Assembly: GCA_029260215.1 (NCBI GenBank)
Contig: JAJDDQ010000048.1
Location: forward strand, 1 to 64,000
Direction: 5' to 3'
Length of the DNA: 64,000 nt
Origin: Phycisphaerae bacterium
GTDB lineage: Bacteria > Planctomycetota > Phycisphaerae > UBA1845
In this document: one piece after another, positions 51,305 to 60,200 of the stretch
How positions within the stretch are numbered: position 1 is the stretch's first letter
How the letters are laid out: each line of letters starts with the position of its first letter
Notes under the pieces: generated by a model
The model's input: only the letters and a program-made list of their open reading frames with translations
The model's database searches: none
What the model was told of the DNA's origin: nothing
Position numbers and translations under genes: made by a program

Positions 51305-53032
51305 TTAGTTCACCAGGGAAATCATCTCCGAGGTCAGGCGATCCACGACGCTGACGAAACGGGCTGCGCCTTGGAATGCGCGCTCATACTTGAGTAACTC
51401 GATGGCTTCTTCATCGAGACTGACGCCGCTGATGTTCTCCTTTTCCGCTTGCAACGAGCCGAGCACGGTCGCGGCTGCCTGAACACCCGCTCGGGAGCGG
51501 GCTGCGCTGACGGCTACGCCGCCTGCGGTTTGGATGTAGGAATCGAGGATGGACGCTCCGCCCAGAAGATCGCTCCCTTTTTCACCGATGAGGGCGAGTC
51601 GCCCTGCGTTGGTGCCGTCGCCGGTGAGGTTCACGGAGGCGGCGGCTAACATGCGCGAGTCGTTGAAGACGGTGTCGTCAACAGTGATGCTGGCTGCGTC
51701 TGAGCCGGCGAAGAACGTGTTGATGCCCAAAGCCGCCAACAGGTTGGAGGAGTCGGGGCGAGCGCTTTGGCCGTCGTTTCCGAAGGTGAAGTCGAGATTC
51801 TGCTCGGCGGTGAGCGCGAGCTGGTTGCCGTCGGTGATGGTTGCGGAGACGCCGACGACGTTGGCGTTGATATCCGCAACGAGCGATTCGAGGGATGTGT
51901 CCACACCTTCGCCGTCGAGATCGACTTCGATCTGGAAGCTGTTGACCACACCGGTGTTCGCGTCTCGAACTGAGATGTAGAAGCTGCCGTTGGCGGGCGG
52001 GAAGGGGATGCCCGCGTCGGTGGAATTCAAGGCTGCGGACGTGTCATTGACACCGATTCGGGACACGAGACTGGAGAAGCCTTTGGTGCCTTGGCCGTCG
52101 GCGTGGATGCGGTTCACTTCAAAGATGACGGCGGCTGCGAGGCCGTCGATTTCGGTGATTCGGCCAAACGCCTGCTCATCTCTGGCTTCGATGAGGCCTG
52201 CGAGGCGACCACCGCCAAGCGGTACCTGTGCGTTGGTGTCGGCGAAGGCGACATTGTCGCGGCGGAACTCACCGTCGAGTTTTCGCACGACGGTCAAGCC
52301 TCTTGAGAATCGCCCCTGGACCAAACTTTCGTTTCCGATGTAGACATTGTACGTCCCGTTTTCCTGCACGCGGACGGTGACTTCGACCCATTCGGACAGA
52401 TCGCGCACGAGCGCGTCGCGCTGATCGCGGAGCGCGCTGGCGGGTGCGCCAGAGGCTTCGGCCGTAACGATTTCGGTGTTGAGCTGTGCGATGCCTTCGG
52501 CTACACGGTTGGCGGAGACGACGATGGCGTTGATGTCGTCGTTGAGGTTTCCGCCCAACTCCGTCAGTCGCGCTCGCGTTTCGCGCAGTGTGCCAGCCAG
52601 TGTGGCTGCACTGTTGACTGCGAGGTCTCGGACTGCATTGTCTGCGGGCGAATTCTGCAATTCATTCATATTGTTGAAGAAGGCGTTCAGGTTTTCCTGT
52701 ATGGGCAGGCCGATGACGGGATCGAAAATCGTTTCGACCTGAGCGAGTGCGCCGCGCTGGGCGGTGAGCGACTCATTTTGCCCGATTGCGACGCGAATGC
52801 GGTTTTCGAGGGCTTCGTCCATATTGCGTTTCAGGGACGAGAGCGCCACGCCGGCACCGGGTTGCATGCCTTCGGGCAGTGCTGCGCCGTTGATGGCACT
52901 GAGGCCTGGCGTTTGGCGCACGTAGTCTGCGTTGCCGGCGTTAGAGATGTTGGTGCCGACGACTTGCAGCGCGTTCTGGTAGGTCATCAGAGCGCTGCGA
53001 CCTATCTGTAATGCTGAATTAACCAATCCCAT
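51305..53032 (-). CDS. flgK: Flagellar hook-associated protein 1
   Basis: About 575 residues. N-terminal D0 motif: ALMTYQNALQVVGTNISNAGNADYVRQ; D1 follows with LNAFFNNMNELQNSPAD. The C-terminal end has VSLDEEAIELLKYERAFQGAARFVSVVDRL. It caps the hook and joins it with FlgL and the filament. It follows flgN by six bases and precedes flgL by two, as in the usual operon. Confidence 0.96.
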   Translation of the reverse strand: MGLVNSALQIGRSALMTYQNALQVVGTNISNAGNADYVRQTPGLSAINGAALPEGMQPGAGVALSSLKRNMDEALENRIRVAIGQNESLTAQRGALAQVETIFDPVIGLPIQENLNAFFNNMNELQNSPADNAVRDLAVNSAATLAGTLRETRARLTELGGNLNDDINAIVVSANRVAEGIAQLNTEIVTAEASGAPASALRDQRDALVRDLSEWVEVTVRVQENGTYNVYIGNESLVQGRFSRGLTVVRKLDGEFRRDNVAFADTNAQVPLGGGRLAGLIEARDEQAFGRITEIDGLAAAVIFEVNRIHADGQGTKGFSSLVSRIGVNDTSAALNSTDAGIPFPPANGSFYISVRDANTGVVNSFQIEVDLDGEGVDTSLESLVADINANVVGVSATITDGNQLALTAEQNLDFTFGNDGQSARPDSSNLLAALGINTFFAGSDAASITVDDTVFNDSRMLAAASVNLTGDGTNAGRLALIGEKGSDLLGGASILDSYIQTAGGVAVSAARSRAGVQAAATVLGSLQAEKENISGVSLDEEAIELLKYERAFQGAARFVSVVDRLTSEMISLVN

Positions 53033-53038
53033 GATTGC

Positions 53039-53572
53039 TTACCCGATGGCTTCAAAGAGTTCGAGACGCCCGGCAGATTCGGTTGCCCCGGTATTGGTGT
53101 AGACGCCGGCAGGTTCGTTTCCTGCGATGGCTGCGTTGAACACTTCGGTCAGGTGGTGCAGCGTTTGCTTGGAGATGCCGCCGACAAGATCATTGATCCT
53201 GCGTACGCCTTCGATCGAGGTACACAGTTTGCTTGAGACTTCCTGCAACCGTGCGCGGTTGGGTTCCGCCAATCGATCGGCCAGCGCACGTGCGGAGAGC
53301 GTTCGGGCGACGGGGGCGCTCATGCCGAACCCGCGTCCGACCTCTTCCATGAGTCGGCGTCTGAGACCTTCCTGCTCGGCGATTCGGCCTATGATGCTTG
53401 TTTCCTTCTTGTTGCATTCGCGCATGTGGTCGATCTTGGCGGCGCGCATTGCATCGAGCTTGGCTGACATGGCTTCGCCCAACTCGTCGTGCAGCGTGCC
53501 AAGCCGCGTCATGAGTCTGAGCAGCGCGGTGATGCGATTTTGTGTATCTTTGACTGGATCACGGCGGCTCAT
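53039..53572 (-). CDS. flgN: FlgN-like flagellar export chaperone
   Basis: About 177 residues, helical with a coiled-coil character, and a position just before flgK. The pattern RLMTRLGTLHDELGEAMSAKL near 18-40 and EQEGLRRRLMEEVG near 66 resembles FlgN, the chaperone that delivers FlgK and FlgL to the export gate. The sequence identity to named members cannot be tested here, so the call rests on gene order and fold. It overlaps the rod-binding protein gene by four bases. Confidence 0.75.
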   Translation of the reverse strand: MSRRDPVKDTQNRITALLRLMTRLGTLHDELGEAMSAKLDAMRAAKIDHMRECNKKETSIIGRIAEQEGLRRRLMEEVGRGFGMSAPVARTLSARALADRLAEPNRARLQEVSSKLCTSIEGVRRINDLVGGISKQTLHHLTEVFNAAIAGNEPAGVYTNTGATESAGRLELFEAIG

Positions 53573-53868
53573 ACTGATTGCCTCCGTCTGGCTGCTTCGA
53601 TGAGGCGGTCGTAAAGCGCTTCACTGACCGGGAACTGGGGCGACGCGCTGGATCGTTCGATGAGGGCGTTGTCGAGCTGAGCCTGGAACACCTGCTCACC
53701 GCGACCGCCGTGCCCAACTTCACCCTGGAGGACGCTGCTTCGCTGCGTACGCATCATCGGCTCGAGAAAAACGGAGCCGACCACGCCGTTGACGACTTCG
53801 CGCAGATCGCGCGCGACTTTGTCGATCGGCGGTCGTGTGCTGGTTGTGGCTGTCGGTGCGTCGATCAT
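53569..53868 (-). CDS. Rod-binding protein (FlgJ N-terminal type)
   Basis: About 99 residues containing the rod-binding signature DLREVVNGVVGSVFLEPMMRTQRSS. In enterobacteria FlgJ is about 310 residues with a C-terminal muramidase; here that domain is absent, so another lytic enzyme must open the cell wall. The short form is common outside gamma-proteobacteria. It follows flgI by three bases and overlaps flgN by four. Confidence 0.8.
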   Translation of the reverse strand: MIDAPTATTSTRPPIDKVARDLREVVNGVVGSVFLEPMMRTQRSSVLQGEVGHGGRGEQVFQAQLDNALIERSSASPQFPVSEALYDRLIEAARRRQSV

Positions 53869-53871
53869 GAG

Positions 53872-54996
53872 TTAGTCCCTGAAGATCAGTTTCGCGTGGA
53901 GTTTTCCGGCGCGTTGCAGTTGTGTCAGGATGGCGATGCGATCGTCGACCGGCACTTTGAGCTGGTTGAGTGACTGCAAAAGATCGGACATGCTGGAACG
54001 GTCGCCTGCGCCGGAGGCTACACCGACGAACTGGTTTGATTCGACGCTGGGTTCGTCGGGGTCCGGGGCGGGCGAGCGCACGGTGACGGTCATGCCCTTG
54101 TGCGACACGATGGCTGGCGACACGCGGGCGTCGCCGCTGATGACGATCGTTCCGGTCTTGCGGTTGATGGATACGCGCGCTTCGGCTGCGGGCATGAGCG
54201 TGCTTAGCTCTTCGATGTCGCGAATCCACGCGGCGGGGTCTGCGCGCTGAAACTTCGGCACCCAGACGACGACGTTTCTCGGGTCGGCAGCGACGGCGAC
54301 GCGTTCAACGTCGGCGGTCAGACTCAGTTCCGCGTTGATTGCTTCGGCGATGGCGACGGACATCCCCCACCCGGCGTGGGCTTCATCCACGACGAGCGTG
54401 ATGTAGATTTCGTCTTCCTGAATCCAGTCGTTGGCGAACGGCACTTCACTGCCGGTGGCGGTATAGCCGAGCAAGACGTCTTCATTGACCAGAGCGCCAA
54501 AGCGAATGACGCCGGTGGTCGGCGATGTCGCGGAGACTTCCAGGGCACCCTGGGCGAATGCAAACACACCGTCGATTGTCGGATCCCGAAATACCAACGG
54601 CGCGATCAACAAGCGTCCGCCGGCGAGGCTCTTGGCGCTGCCGATCGCGCTGACGTGGATGTCAATGCGATCGCCTTCGCGGGCACCGGTCTCGGGAATG
54701 ACCGCATCGAGCAGTACGAGGGCGACGTTGGACGTATCCCTCAATTCCTCAATGCCGTTGATGGGCACGCCGAGACCGCCCAAGCCTTGAATGAGCGCCC
54801 GCATGGTAGGTTCGTATTGGTCGCCGTCGCCTGTGCCGTTGAGTCCGACAACCAAGCCTGTACCTACCAAATGGTTGATTGTGTAACCCTTGAGGGTCGT
54901 CACGTCGGTAACGCGCACCGCAACCTCCGCATCGGCGGGTCCGGCGACGAACAGGGTCACAAGGGCGACTGAGATTTTGTACATGCGATTTTTCAA
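53872..54996 (-). CDS. flgI: Flagellar P-ring protein
   Basis: About 374 residues with a signal peptide ending at GPADAEVAV. The family blocks are all present: LVGTGLVVGLNGTGDGD, NVALVLLDAVIP, GDRIDIHVSAIGSAKSL, GGRLLIAPLV, and the C-terminal TGTIVISGDARVSPAIVSHKGM. It assembles in the peptidoglycan layer around the rod. The GTV of the final domain and the terminal LKVPVDDRIAILTQL are as in homologues. It lies 15 bases after flgH. Confidence 0.96.
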   Translation of the reverse strand: MKNRMYKISVALVTLFVAGPADAEVAVRVTDVTTLKGYTINHLVGTGLVVGLNGTGDGDQYEPTMRALIQGLGGLGVPINGIEELRDTSNVALVLLDAVIPETGAREGDRIDIHVSAIGSAKSLAGGRLLIAPLVFRDPTIDGVFAFAQGALEVSATSPTTGVIRFGALVNEDVLLGYTATGSEVPFANDWIQEDEIYITLVVDEAHAGWGMSVAIAEAINAELSLTADVERVAVAADPRNVVVWVPKFQRADPAAWIRDIEELSTLMPAAEARVSINRKTGTIVISGDARVSPAIVSHKGMTVTVRSPAPDPDEPSVESNQFVGVASGAGDRSSMSDLLQSLNQLKVPVDDRIAILTQLQRAGKLHAKLIFRD

Positions 54997-55011
54997 CGAA
55001 TCTCGCTCCGC

Positions 55012-55725
55012 CTAGAAAGGTTTCAGGTAGTCCAGGATGCGCGGGATCCACCCGCGACGGGTGCCATCACGGACAGCACCTTCGTTTTGCACGTCGAGAA
55101 CTTTGTCAGACAACTGGGTGCTTAGAACTGTGTTGTCCGGTGTAACGTCTTCATTGCGCACAACGCCGGTAAGCGTGACAATGGTCACCTCGTCGTCGAA
55201 TGTCAGTTTGCCCTTAGCTTGTACGACGAGGTTCCCATTGGGCTTTATATCGATGATTTCCCCGGTGACGCGGGCTGTGAATCGATCAATGCGATCCTTC
55301 GTGGCTTCGTTGCTCATCTCGGAATCGACGCTGAAATCGAGGTCGGGCATTCCCGCAGAGAACGTCGCAGGCACGAGCTTCTGCTGATCGAACTTGAACG
55401 CCTTCATGATCTGCGAACGAATGGCGAATTCCTTTTGGGATTCCAGACCGGAGTCCGCTTTGAATCTGCGTTGCTCGCGAATGATGATCGTCACGAGATC
55501 GTGAACGCGGTATTTGCGCGGCGGCTTCACACGGACAGCCGTCAGCGAATGCTTTTCCAGCGTCGGATTGCCCTTGATCGTTTTTTCGGTTCTAGGGTCG
55601 TCTTCAGCCTTGATTCCGGCAGGCTTCGTAATCGCGCGACGTTTGCCGATCGATGACGTCTGTGCTGCCGCCGACGATGCGAGGATGAACCCGGCCAGAA
55701 TGACTGTGCAGCGTCTAGTGTTCAT
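55012..55725 (-). CDS. flgH: Flagellar L-ring protein, without a lipobox
   Basis: About 237 residues. Core motifs are present: KYRVHDLVTIIIRE, the TARVTGEIIDIKPNGNLVVQAKG strand pair, TLTGVVRNEDVTPDNTV, and WIPRILDYLKPF at the end. It forms the L-ring in the outer membrane. The N-terminus is a type I signal peptide (LAGFILASSAAAQ), with no cysteine at the cleavage site; most FlgH proteins are lipoproteins, so attachment may differ. It starts within the end of flgA (11-base overlap). Confidence 0.94.
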   Translation of the reverse strand: MNTRRCTVILAGFILASSAAAQTSSIGKRRAITKPAGIKAEDDPRTEKTIKGNPTLEKHSLTAVRVKPPRKYRVHDLVTIIIREQRRFKADSGLESQKEFAIRSQIMKAFKFDQQKLVPATFSAGMPDLDFSVDSEMSNEATKDRIDRFTARVTGEIIDIKPNGNLVVQAKGKLTFDDEVTIVTLTGVVRNEDVTPDNTVLSTQLSDKVLDVQNEGAVRDGTRRGWIPRILDYLKPF

Positions 55726-56794
55726 TCATATTCCCCATTGCCAGTTGCCTGGAATTTTCGTGTTCGATACCGATCGTTACGGCGTGGTCGCCGGTGACGA
55801 CGGCGTTGACACGATTCTGCCTCCGTTCACCGAGGCCTACTTCGATCGTGTCGCCCATGCCGCCTGTACCGGCCGCTTTTCCCGTGGAACGAACGCGGAT
55901 GCCGCCGCTGACGGAGTACACATCTATGAGTTGTCCGCGATTGACGAGCGGCACTTTTTCGAGATCGTTGAGACGCACGGGGTCGCCGGCTGCGATGAAA
56001 CGCTTGGCCCGCTGTCCGACGGCGTCTTTGGGTGTATCGACACCGAAAGACCTTGCGTTTTCGTATGAGCGTTGTGCCAACTCGACGTCATCGGGTCGGA
56101 TCGTAGCATGGAGATTGATCGCGCGACGGGCTACGACTACGTTTCTGGTCATCGTGGCGTGTATGATGAGTTCCATGATGCGACGCTCGCCCTTTTTTGA
56201 AGTGATCGCGACATCAACCGGAATGCTCCGCCCAAGCCACCGATCACCGCGAAAACGCACGTCGAATGTAAACTCCGGCCCACTGAGACTCAGACTGCCT
56301 TTCGGCGTGCGTCCGAACTCCAACTGAACGTTCCCGCCGCGCGCTTTCGCCCGACGTTCGAAGGCACGGCGGACAGCCGCTTGCAATGTGTTGGTCCGCT
56401 GTGTGTGCTTGTGAGGCTGTCCTGTGAAGGACATCGGGACTGCGGCTGTTCGCGGGCGGGTGATTTCGATCTGATTCGCGCCGAGTATGATCGTGGTCGC
56501 GAGATTGACGCCGGCTTTGCGAAGGGCTGCCTGCACATCACGCGAGGTGAGCACGCTTGCGCCGCCGGGTTGCGGCGACGGCGCGACCACCGCCTCACGC
56601 ATGTGTTCGACATTGGCTGCGTCGGAGAAACGGCACACGTCGGTCAGCATGACATTGTTTCCGTAGACGACCGCCGTCGGCCAGATGCGAATAGTCTCGG
56701 AGCGCGCGGGCAAGGTTATGGCCGCCAAGAGCAGCGTCACGAATACTTGCACGCGTCGCGTGTGTTTGAATGTTGAGCAATCCTTGCCAGTCAT
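55715..56794 (-). CDS. flgA: Flagellar P-ring formation chaperone
   Basis: About 359 residues. The signal peptide is near 16-34. The SAF domain occupies about 210-280: TRNVVVARRAINLHATIRPDD, then RFIAAGDPVRLNDLEK and VNRGQLIDVYSVSGGI. FlgA is a periplasmic chaperone needed to assemble FlgI into the ring. This protein is longer than the E. coli form (about 220), with an extra N-terminal part about 30-200 that includes an RRAFERRAKARGG stretch. Located between flgG and flgH. Confidence 0.92.
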   Translation of the reverse strand: MTGKDCSTFKHTRRVQVFVTLLLAAITLPARSETIRIWPTAVVYGNNVMLTDVCRFSDAANVEHMREAVVAPSPQPGGASVLTSRDVQAALRKAGVNLATTIILGANQIEITRPRTAAVPMSFTGQPHKHTQRTNTLQAAVRRAFERRAKARGGNVQLEFGRTPKGSLSLSGPEFTFDVRFRGDRWLGRSIPVDVAITSKKGERRIMELIIHATMTRNVVVARRAINLHATIRPDDVELAQRSYENARSFGVDTPKDAVGQRAKRFIAAGDPVRLNDLEKVPLVNRGQLIDVYSVSGGIRVRSTGKAAGTGGMGDTIEVGLGERRQNRVNAVVTGDHAVTIGIEHENSRQLAMGNMNEH

Positions 56795-56840
56795 GTCAGC
56801 CTCCTGCCTGCTTCTGCGTCCTATGCGGCTTCAGTGCCGG

Positions 56841-57650
56841 TTAGAATCTCCTCAAGTTGGCCACTGTTTGCAGTGCTTCGTCGGCGGCCTGGATGGTTTG
56901 ACTGTTCAGCTCGAATGATCTTTGCGTCAGAATTAACTGCACCAGTTCCCGTACGGGATCGACGTTGCTCATTTCAAGCTGATTCTGACGGGTCGTGCCA
57001 AGTCCGTCCGTCTGCGGTACGCCGGTCAACGGTGGGCCTGAAGCGTCCGTTTCGAGCAACAGGTTCTGCCCGATCTGCTTCAAGCCCTCAGGGTTGACGA
57101 ACCTGGCCAGTTGGAGCTGGCCGATGATGTTCAGCGTCGGCTGTCCCTGTTGCAGGACACTCACTTCGCCGTTGTTGCCAATACTGATGGCGGTCGCGTC
57201 GGGCGGGATGGTGATTTGCGGCGTTACGATTGCACCATCGGTATTGCCCAATACGAGATTGCCTTGTGCGTTTTGCGAGAAATTTCCCGCACGGGTGTAG
57301 GCGAACACCTGAGCACCATCGCGAATGGTTTGGATTTGGAAAAACCCTTCGCCTTCGATGCTCACGTCGAGTTCGTTGTTCGTGCGGTCGATCGAACCTT
57401 GCCCGAAATCCTGCTGCGTCCCACTGACTCGTACCCCAAGGCCCACCTGGATGCCGTGCGGGATCGGTTCGTTCTCTGCGTTGCGAATGCCGGGTTCCCG
57501 TTTGACCTGATACAGCAGATCCTCGAAATTCACGCGCGAACGCTTGAACCCGACGGTGTTCACGTTGGCGAGGTTGTTGGCCAAGACATCGAGCTTCATG
57601 TCCTGTGCCCGCATCCCCGTTGCGGCTGCGTGTAACGCGGTAACTGCCAT
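56841..57650 (-). CDS. flgG: Flagellar distal rod protein
   Basis: About 269 residues, starting with HAAATGMRAQDMKLDVLANNLANVNTVGFKRSR, a canonical FlgG N-terminus. The C-terminal part has LEMSNVDPVRELVQLILTQRSFELNSQTIQAADEALQ. Both D0 helices are complete and the length equals the usual FlgG. It forms the distal rod joining hook and inner rod. AGGAGG precedes the ATG by 12 bases, and flgF ends 16 bases upstream. Confidence 0.96.
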   Translation of the reverse strand: MAVTALHAAATGMRAQDMKLDVLANNLANVNTVGFKRSRVNFEDLLYQVKREPGIRNAENEPIPHGIQVGLGVRVSGTQQDFGQGSIDRTNNELDVSIEGEGFFQIQTIRDGAQVFAYTRAGNFSQNAQGNLVLGNTDGAIVTPQITIPPDATAISIGNNGEVSVLQQGQPTLNIIGQLQLARFVNPEGLKQIGQNLLLETDASGPPLTGVPQTDGLGTTRQNQLEMSNVDPVRELVQLILTQRSFELNSQTIQAADEALQTVANLRRF

Positions 57651-57666
57651 ATAGTCCTATCGCCTC

Positions 57667-58434
57667 CTAACCGATTCGACCGACCGTGGTCACAGCCTGG
57701 CCGATCGTTTGATCCTGCAATGAAATCAGGTTTGCGTTCAACTCGTACGCCCGTGAAATTTCAATCATCGCAGCCAACCCCATGATCGGGTCAGCCGTGG
57801 AGCGTTCGGTGTATCCGCTGAGCACCTGACTTTTTGAGTTGGTCGGTGGTTGGCCATGGTTGCGGTACAAGCCCGTGCCTTCCTTGGTGAGTTGCCCGGT
57901 ACCGGCGAAATTTACCAGGCTCAATCGTCCGACGAGGTTCTCTCCCTGACGAATAATGCCATCCGGAGAGATATCGAGTTCTCCCTGCGCCCGTGGATCA
58001 ACCACGATGGGCTGGTTGTCGGGGCCTAGAACCTTGAGTCGTCCCTCGCCTGCGACCATGACGATTTCACCGTCACGATTCAGTGTCATGCGTCCGTCAC
58101 GGGTGTAGCGGGCTTCGCCTCCGTCCTGGACCACGAGAAAACCCGGGCCTTTGATGGCCACGTCGAGGTTTGAATCCGTGCGTTCCAACCCGCCCTGATC
58201 GAACGTGTGAATGGTCGGCTTGACCCATGATCCGCCGGTCATGTTATCGAGGATGCCGTTGGCGAAGCGATTTTGCCCCGCGGCTGCCCGAGTCTCGACC
58301 ATGCGTTCCTGAATGACGGCGAGGTCGCGTTTGAAGCCGACCGTATCCGTGTTGGCCAAGTTGTTGGCTGCGATGGATTGCCGGTATTCGTTCACCTGCA
58401 AACCGGCAGCTGATAGCCAAAGTCCATAACTCAT
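57667..58434 (-). CDS. flgF: Flagellar proximal rod-type protein (FlgF-like)
   Basis: About 255 residues. The N-terminus YRQSIAANNLANTDTVGFKRDL and the C-terminal MIEISRAYELNANLISLQDQT are the D0 helices of the FlgE/F/G family. Gene order (before flgG) and the GPGFLVVQ strand support FlgF rather than a second FlgG, but the family paralogues are close. The ATG overlaps the stop of a 62-codon gene by four bases (ATGA). Confidence 0.88.
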   Translation of the reverse strand: MSYGLWLSAAGLQVNEYRQSIAANNLANTDTVGFKRDLAVIQERMVETRAAAGQNRFANGILDNMTGGSWVKPTIHTFDQGGLERTDSNLDVAIKGPGFLVVQDGGEARYTRDGRMTLNRDGEIVMVAGEGRLKVLGPDNQPIVVDPRAQGELDISPDGIIRQGENLVGRLSLVNFAGTGQLTKEGTGLYRNHGQPPTNSKSQVLSGYTERSTADPIMGLAAMIEISRAYELNANLISLQDQTIGQAVTTVGRIG

Positions 58435-58619
58435 GTGCGCTTGGCCTCCTCCGCAATGTCGCGTGCCGGTTCGTCAGATTCGACGCGATGGGCGACCGGG
58501 ACGATGGCCCAAGCGAAGGACTCGTCGGCTGCGACGCGAACGCGGCGACCGAGTTCGGCCCAATCGCATCCTTCGGGGATGCTCGGCGTGCTCAACACGT
58601 TGCGTTCCAATCGCGACAT
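58431..58619 (-). CDS. Small protein of unknown function at the head of the flagellar operon
   Basis: A 62-residue soluble protein. GGAGAG lies seven bases upstream of the ATG and its stop overlaps the flgF start as ATGA, so it is probably translated and coupled to flgF. The sequence (WAELGRRVRVAADESFAWAIVP near 19-41) does not match a family I know. A likely sigma-54 promoter lies just upstream. It may be an export or assembly regulator, by position only. Confidence 0.6.
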   Translation of the reverse strand: MSRLERNVLSTPSIPEGCDWAELGRRVRVAADESFAWAIVPVAHRVESDEPARDIAEEAKRT

Positions 58620-58675
58620 TTCGATCTCTCCAAACCGCCCGACGGCGGGACAATGTCTTCCAACGCTCAGTCCTT

Positions 58676-58691
58676 AACAGGAGGCGTGCCA
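58676..58691 (-). promoter_or_regulatory. Sigma-54-type promoter candidate for the flagellar operon
   Basis: The minus strand at 58691-58676 reads TGGCACGCCTCCTGTT. The -24 part TGGCACG is a perfect match. The -12 part reads CTGT at the position of TTGC, so the conserved C is replaced by T. The predicted start (about 58664) is 45 bases before the ATG of the 62-codon gene. Sigma-54 control of rod and hook genes is common. Confidence 0.4.
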
Positions 58692-58832
58692 CGGATGAAC
58701 CGACCACAACAAAACCGCGCGTAAGTCGCTTTTTTTCAAATGCTTACGAAATAAACGAGCATCAGCACAGTGTGCCGGAATGACGCGCGAAACGCGCAAG
58801 GAATGCATGCATGAGGCAGAATCTGCGGTGGG

Positions 58833-60200
58833 TCACACGCCGTCGCGGCGAATGAGCGAGAGAAAAAATTGGCCTCGCTGCTCGTAGTTTTCGAACGCGT
58901 CGTAGCTTTGGAATCCGGGCGAGAACAGGACGACATCGCCGGGCTGCGCTTGCTTTCGGGCGAGGTGCGTGGCCGACGCTACGTTCTCCGAGTGGTGGAC
59001 CACGACAGAGGCCGGCGCTTGTTCGCGTAGAGACGCAAAAAGACGCGGGCCGACGGCTCCGAAGCATATGATCGATCGTGTGTATTCCGAGATGATTTCA
59101 CAAATGGACTTGAACTCTCCGCCGCTGTCCTTGCCGCCGAAGAGCAGGATCGTCGGTCGGGTCATGGATCGGATGGCGGTGACGGTTCCAGCGAGCGTTG
59201 TAGCCTTGGAATCGTTGTAGTAAATGACGCCGTCGTGAACGCCGACGTGTTGCAGACGATGGGGCAGGCCGTCGAACGATTTGAGTGCGGCGATGGCTTT
59301 GTTATTGTCCACACCGAGCGAACGCGTCGCAGCCAGCGCGAATCGGGCGTTTTGTTGATTGTGCTCGCCCGGCAGGCGCAGGTCGATGTCCCGCGCAACT
59401 TCCGGTGTTATGAGATAAACGCCAGCGGACTCAGCCGCTCGACGCACAGCCTCGGCGACTACGCGGTCGGGGCTGTCGAATACGCAAGTTGATCCGGGTA
59501 TGACACGGCGAATCAGATTCAATTTGCAATCCAGGTATTGCTCGAAAGTCGGATGCCTGTCCAGATGGTTCGGCTTGCAGTTCAGAAAAACGCCGATGTG
59601 TACGAACGGTTCGACGTTGCAAGCGTCTTCCAGTTGAAAACTCGAAAGCTCGAGCACGATGTTGTCGCGCTCGGACATGTCGTTCAACTCCGGCAACAGG
59701 CTTTTTCCGATGTTCCCGCCGAGAAAGCATCGACTTTCATTAGCCGCCGATCGCAGGATCGCGTGGATCATGGCAGCCGTCGTGCTCTTGCCAGCCGTCC
59801 CGGTAACGCCGACGATACGCGCGGGGCAGCGTGAAACGAAAAGGTTGATCTCCGTCGTCCAGGGAATGCCGCGTCGCACGGCTGCCTGGAAAAACGCGGA
59901 CCGACGCTTGTCAACGGCTGGACTGACCACGAGAAGGTCGGTGTCGTTCAGGTTCACTTCATCGTGTCGGCCCAATTGATATCGAACCTGCAGATCGGCG
60001 AGCGACACGACCGATTCGGTCAGCCGATCGGCTGCGGCGGTATCGGTCACAAGCACGTCCGCGCCGCGCGTGGCCAACCAGCGCGTCACACCGACGCCAC
60101 CACCGAAGCGGCCCAGGCCCATGACGATCACACGCCGGTCGGCGAAATCGTCACCGCGCAACCACGCCGGCCACTTCTTTGACGAAATCCCGACATGCAT
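58833..60200 (-). CDS. murD: UDP-N-acetylmuramoylalanine--D-glutamate ligase
   Basis: About 455 residues from ATG 60200; an upstream open frame is not needed. It adds D-glutamate to UDP-MurNAc-L-Ala in peptidoglycan synthesis. The nucleotide-binding start VIVMGLGRFGGG, the ATP loop GVTGTAGKSTTAA, LELSSFQLE, NHLDRHPTFEQY and YYNDSKATT are diagnostic. MurD genes usually lie in the dcw cluster with murE, mraY and murG; here it is alone with pyrF, whose end it overlaps by 50 bases. Confidence 0.95.
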   Translation of the reverse strand: MHVGISSKKWPAWLRGDDFADRRVIVMGLGRFGGGVGVTRWLATRGADVLVTDTAAADRLTESVVSLADLQVRYQLGRHDEVNLNDTDLLVVSPAVDKRRSAFFQAAVRRGIPWTTEINLFVSRCPARIVGVTGTAGKSTTAAMIHAILRSAANESRCFLGGNIGKSLLPELNDMSERDNIVLELSSFQLEDACNVEPFVHIGVFLNCKPNHLDRHPTFEQYLDCKLNLIRRVIPGSTCVFDSPDRVVAEAVRRAAESAGVYLITPEVARDIDLRLPGEHNQQNARFALAATRSLGVDNNKAIAALKSFDGLPHRLQHVGVHDGVIYYNDSKATTLAGTVTAIRSMTRPTILLFGGKDSGGEFKSICEIISEYTRSIICFGAVGPRLFASLREQAPASVVVHHSENVASATHLARKQAQPGDVVLFSPGFQSYDAFENYEQRGQFFLSLIRRDGV

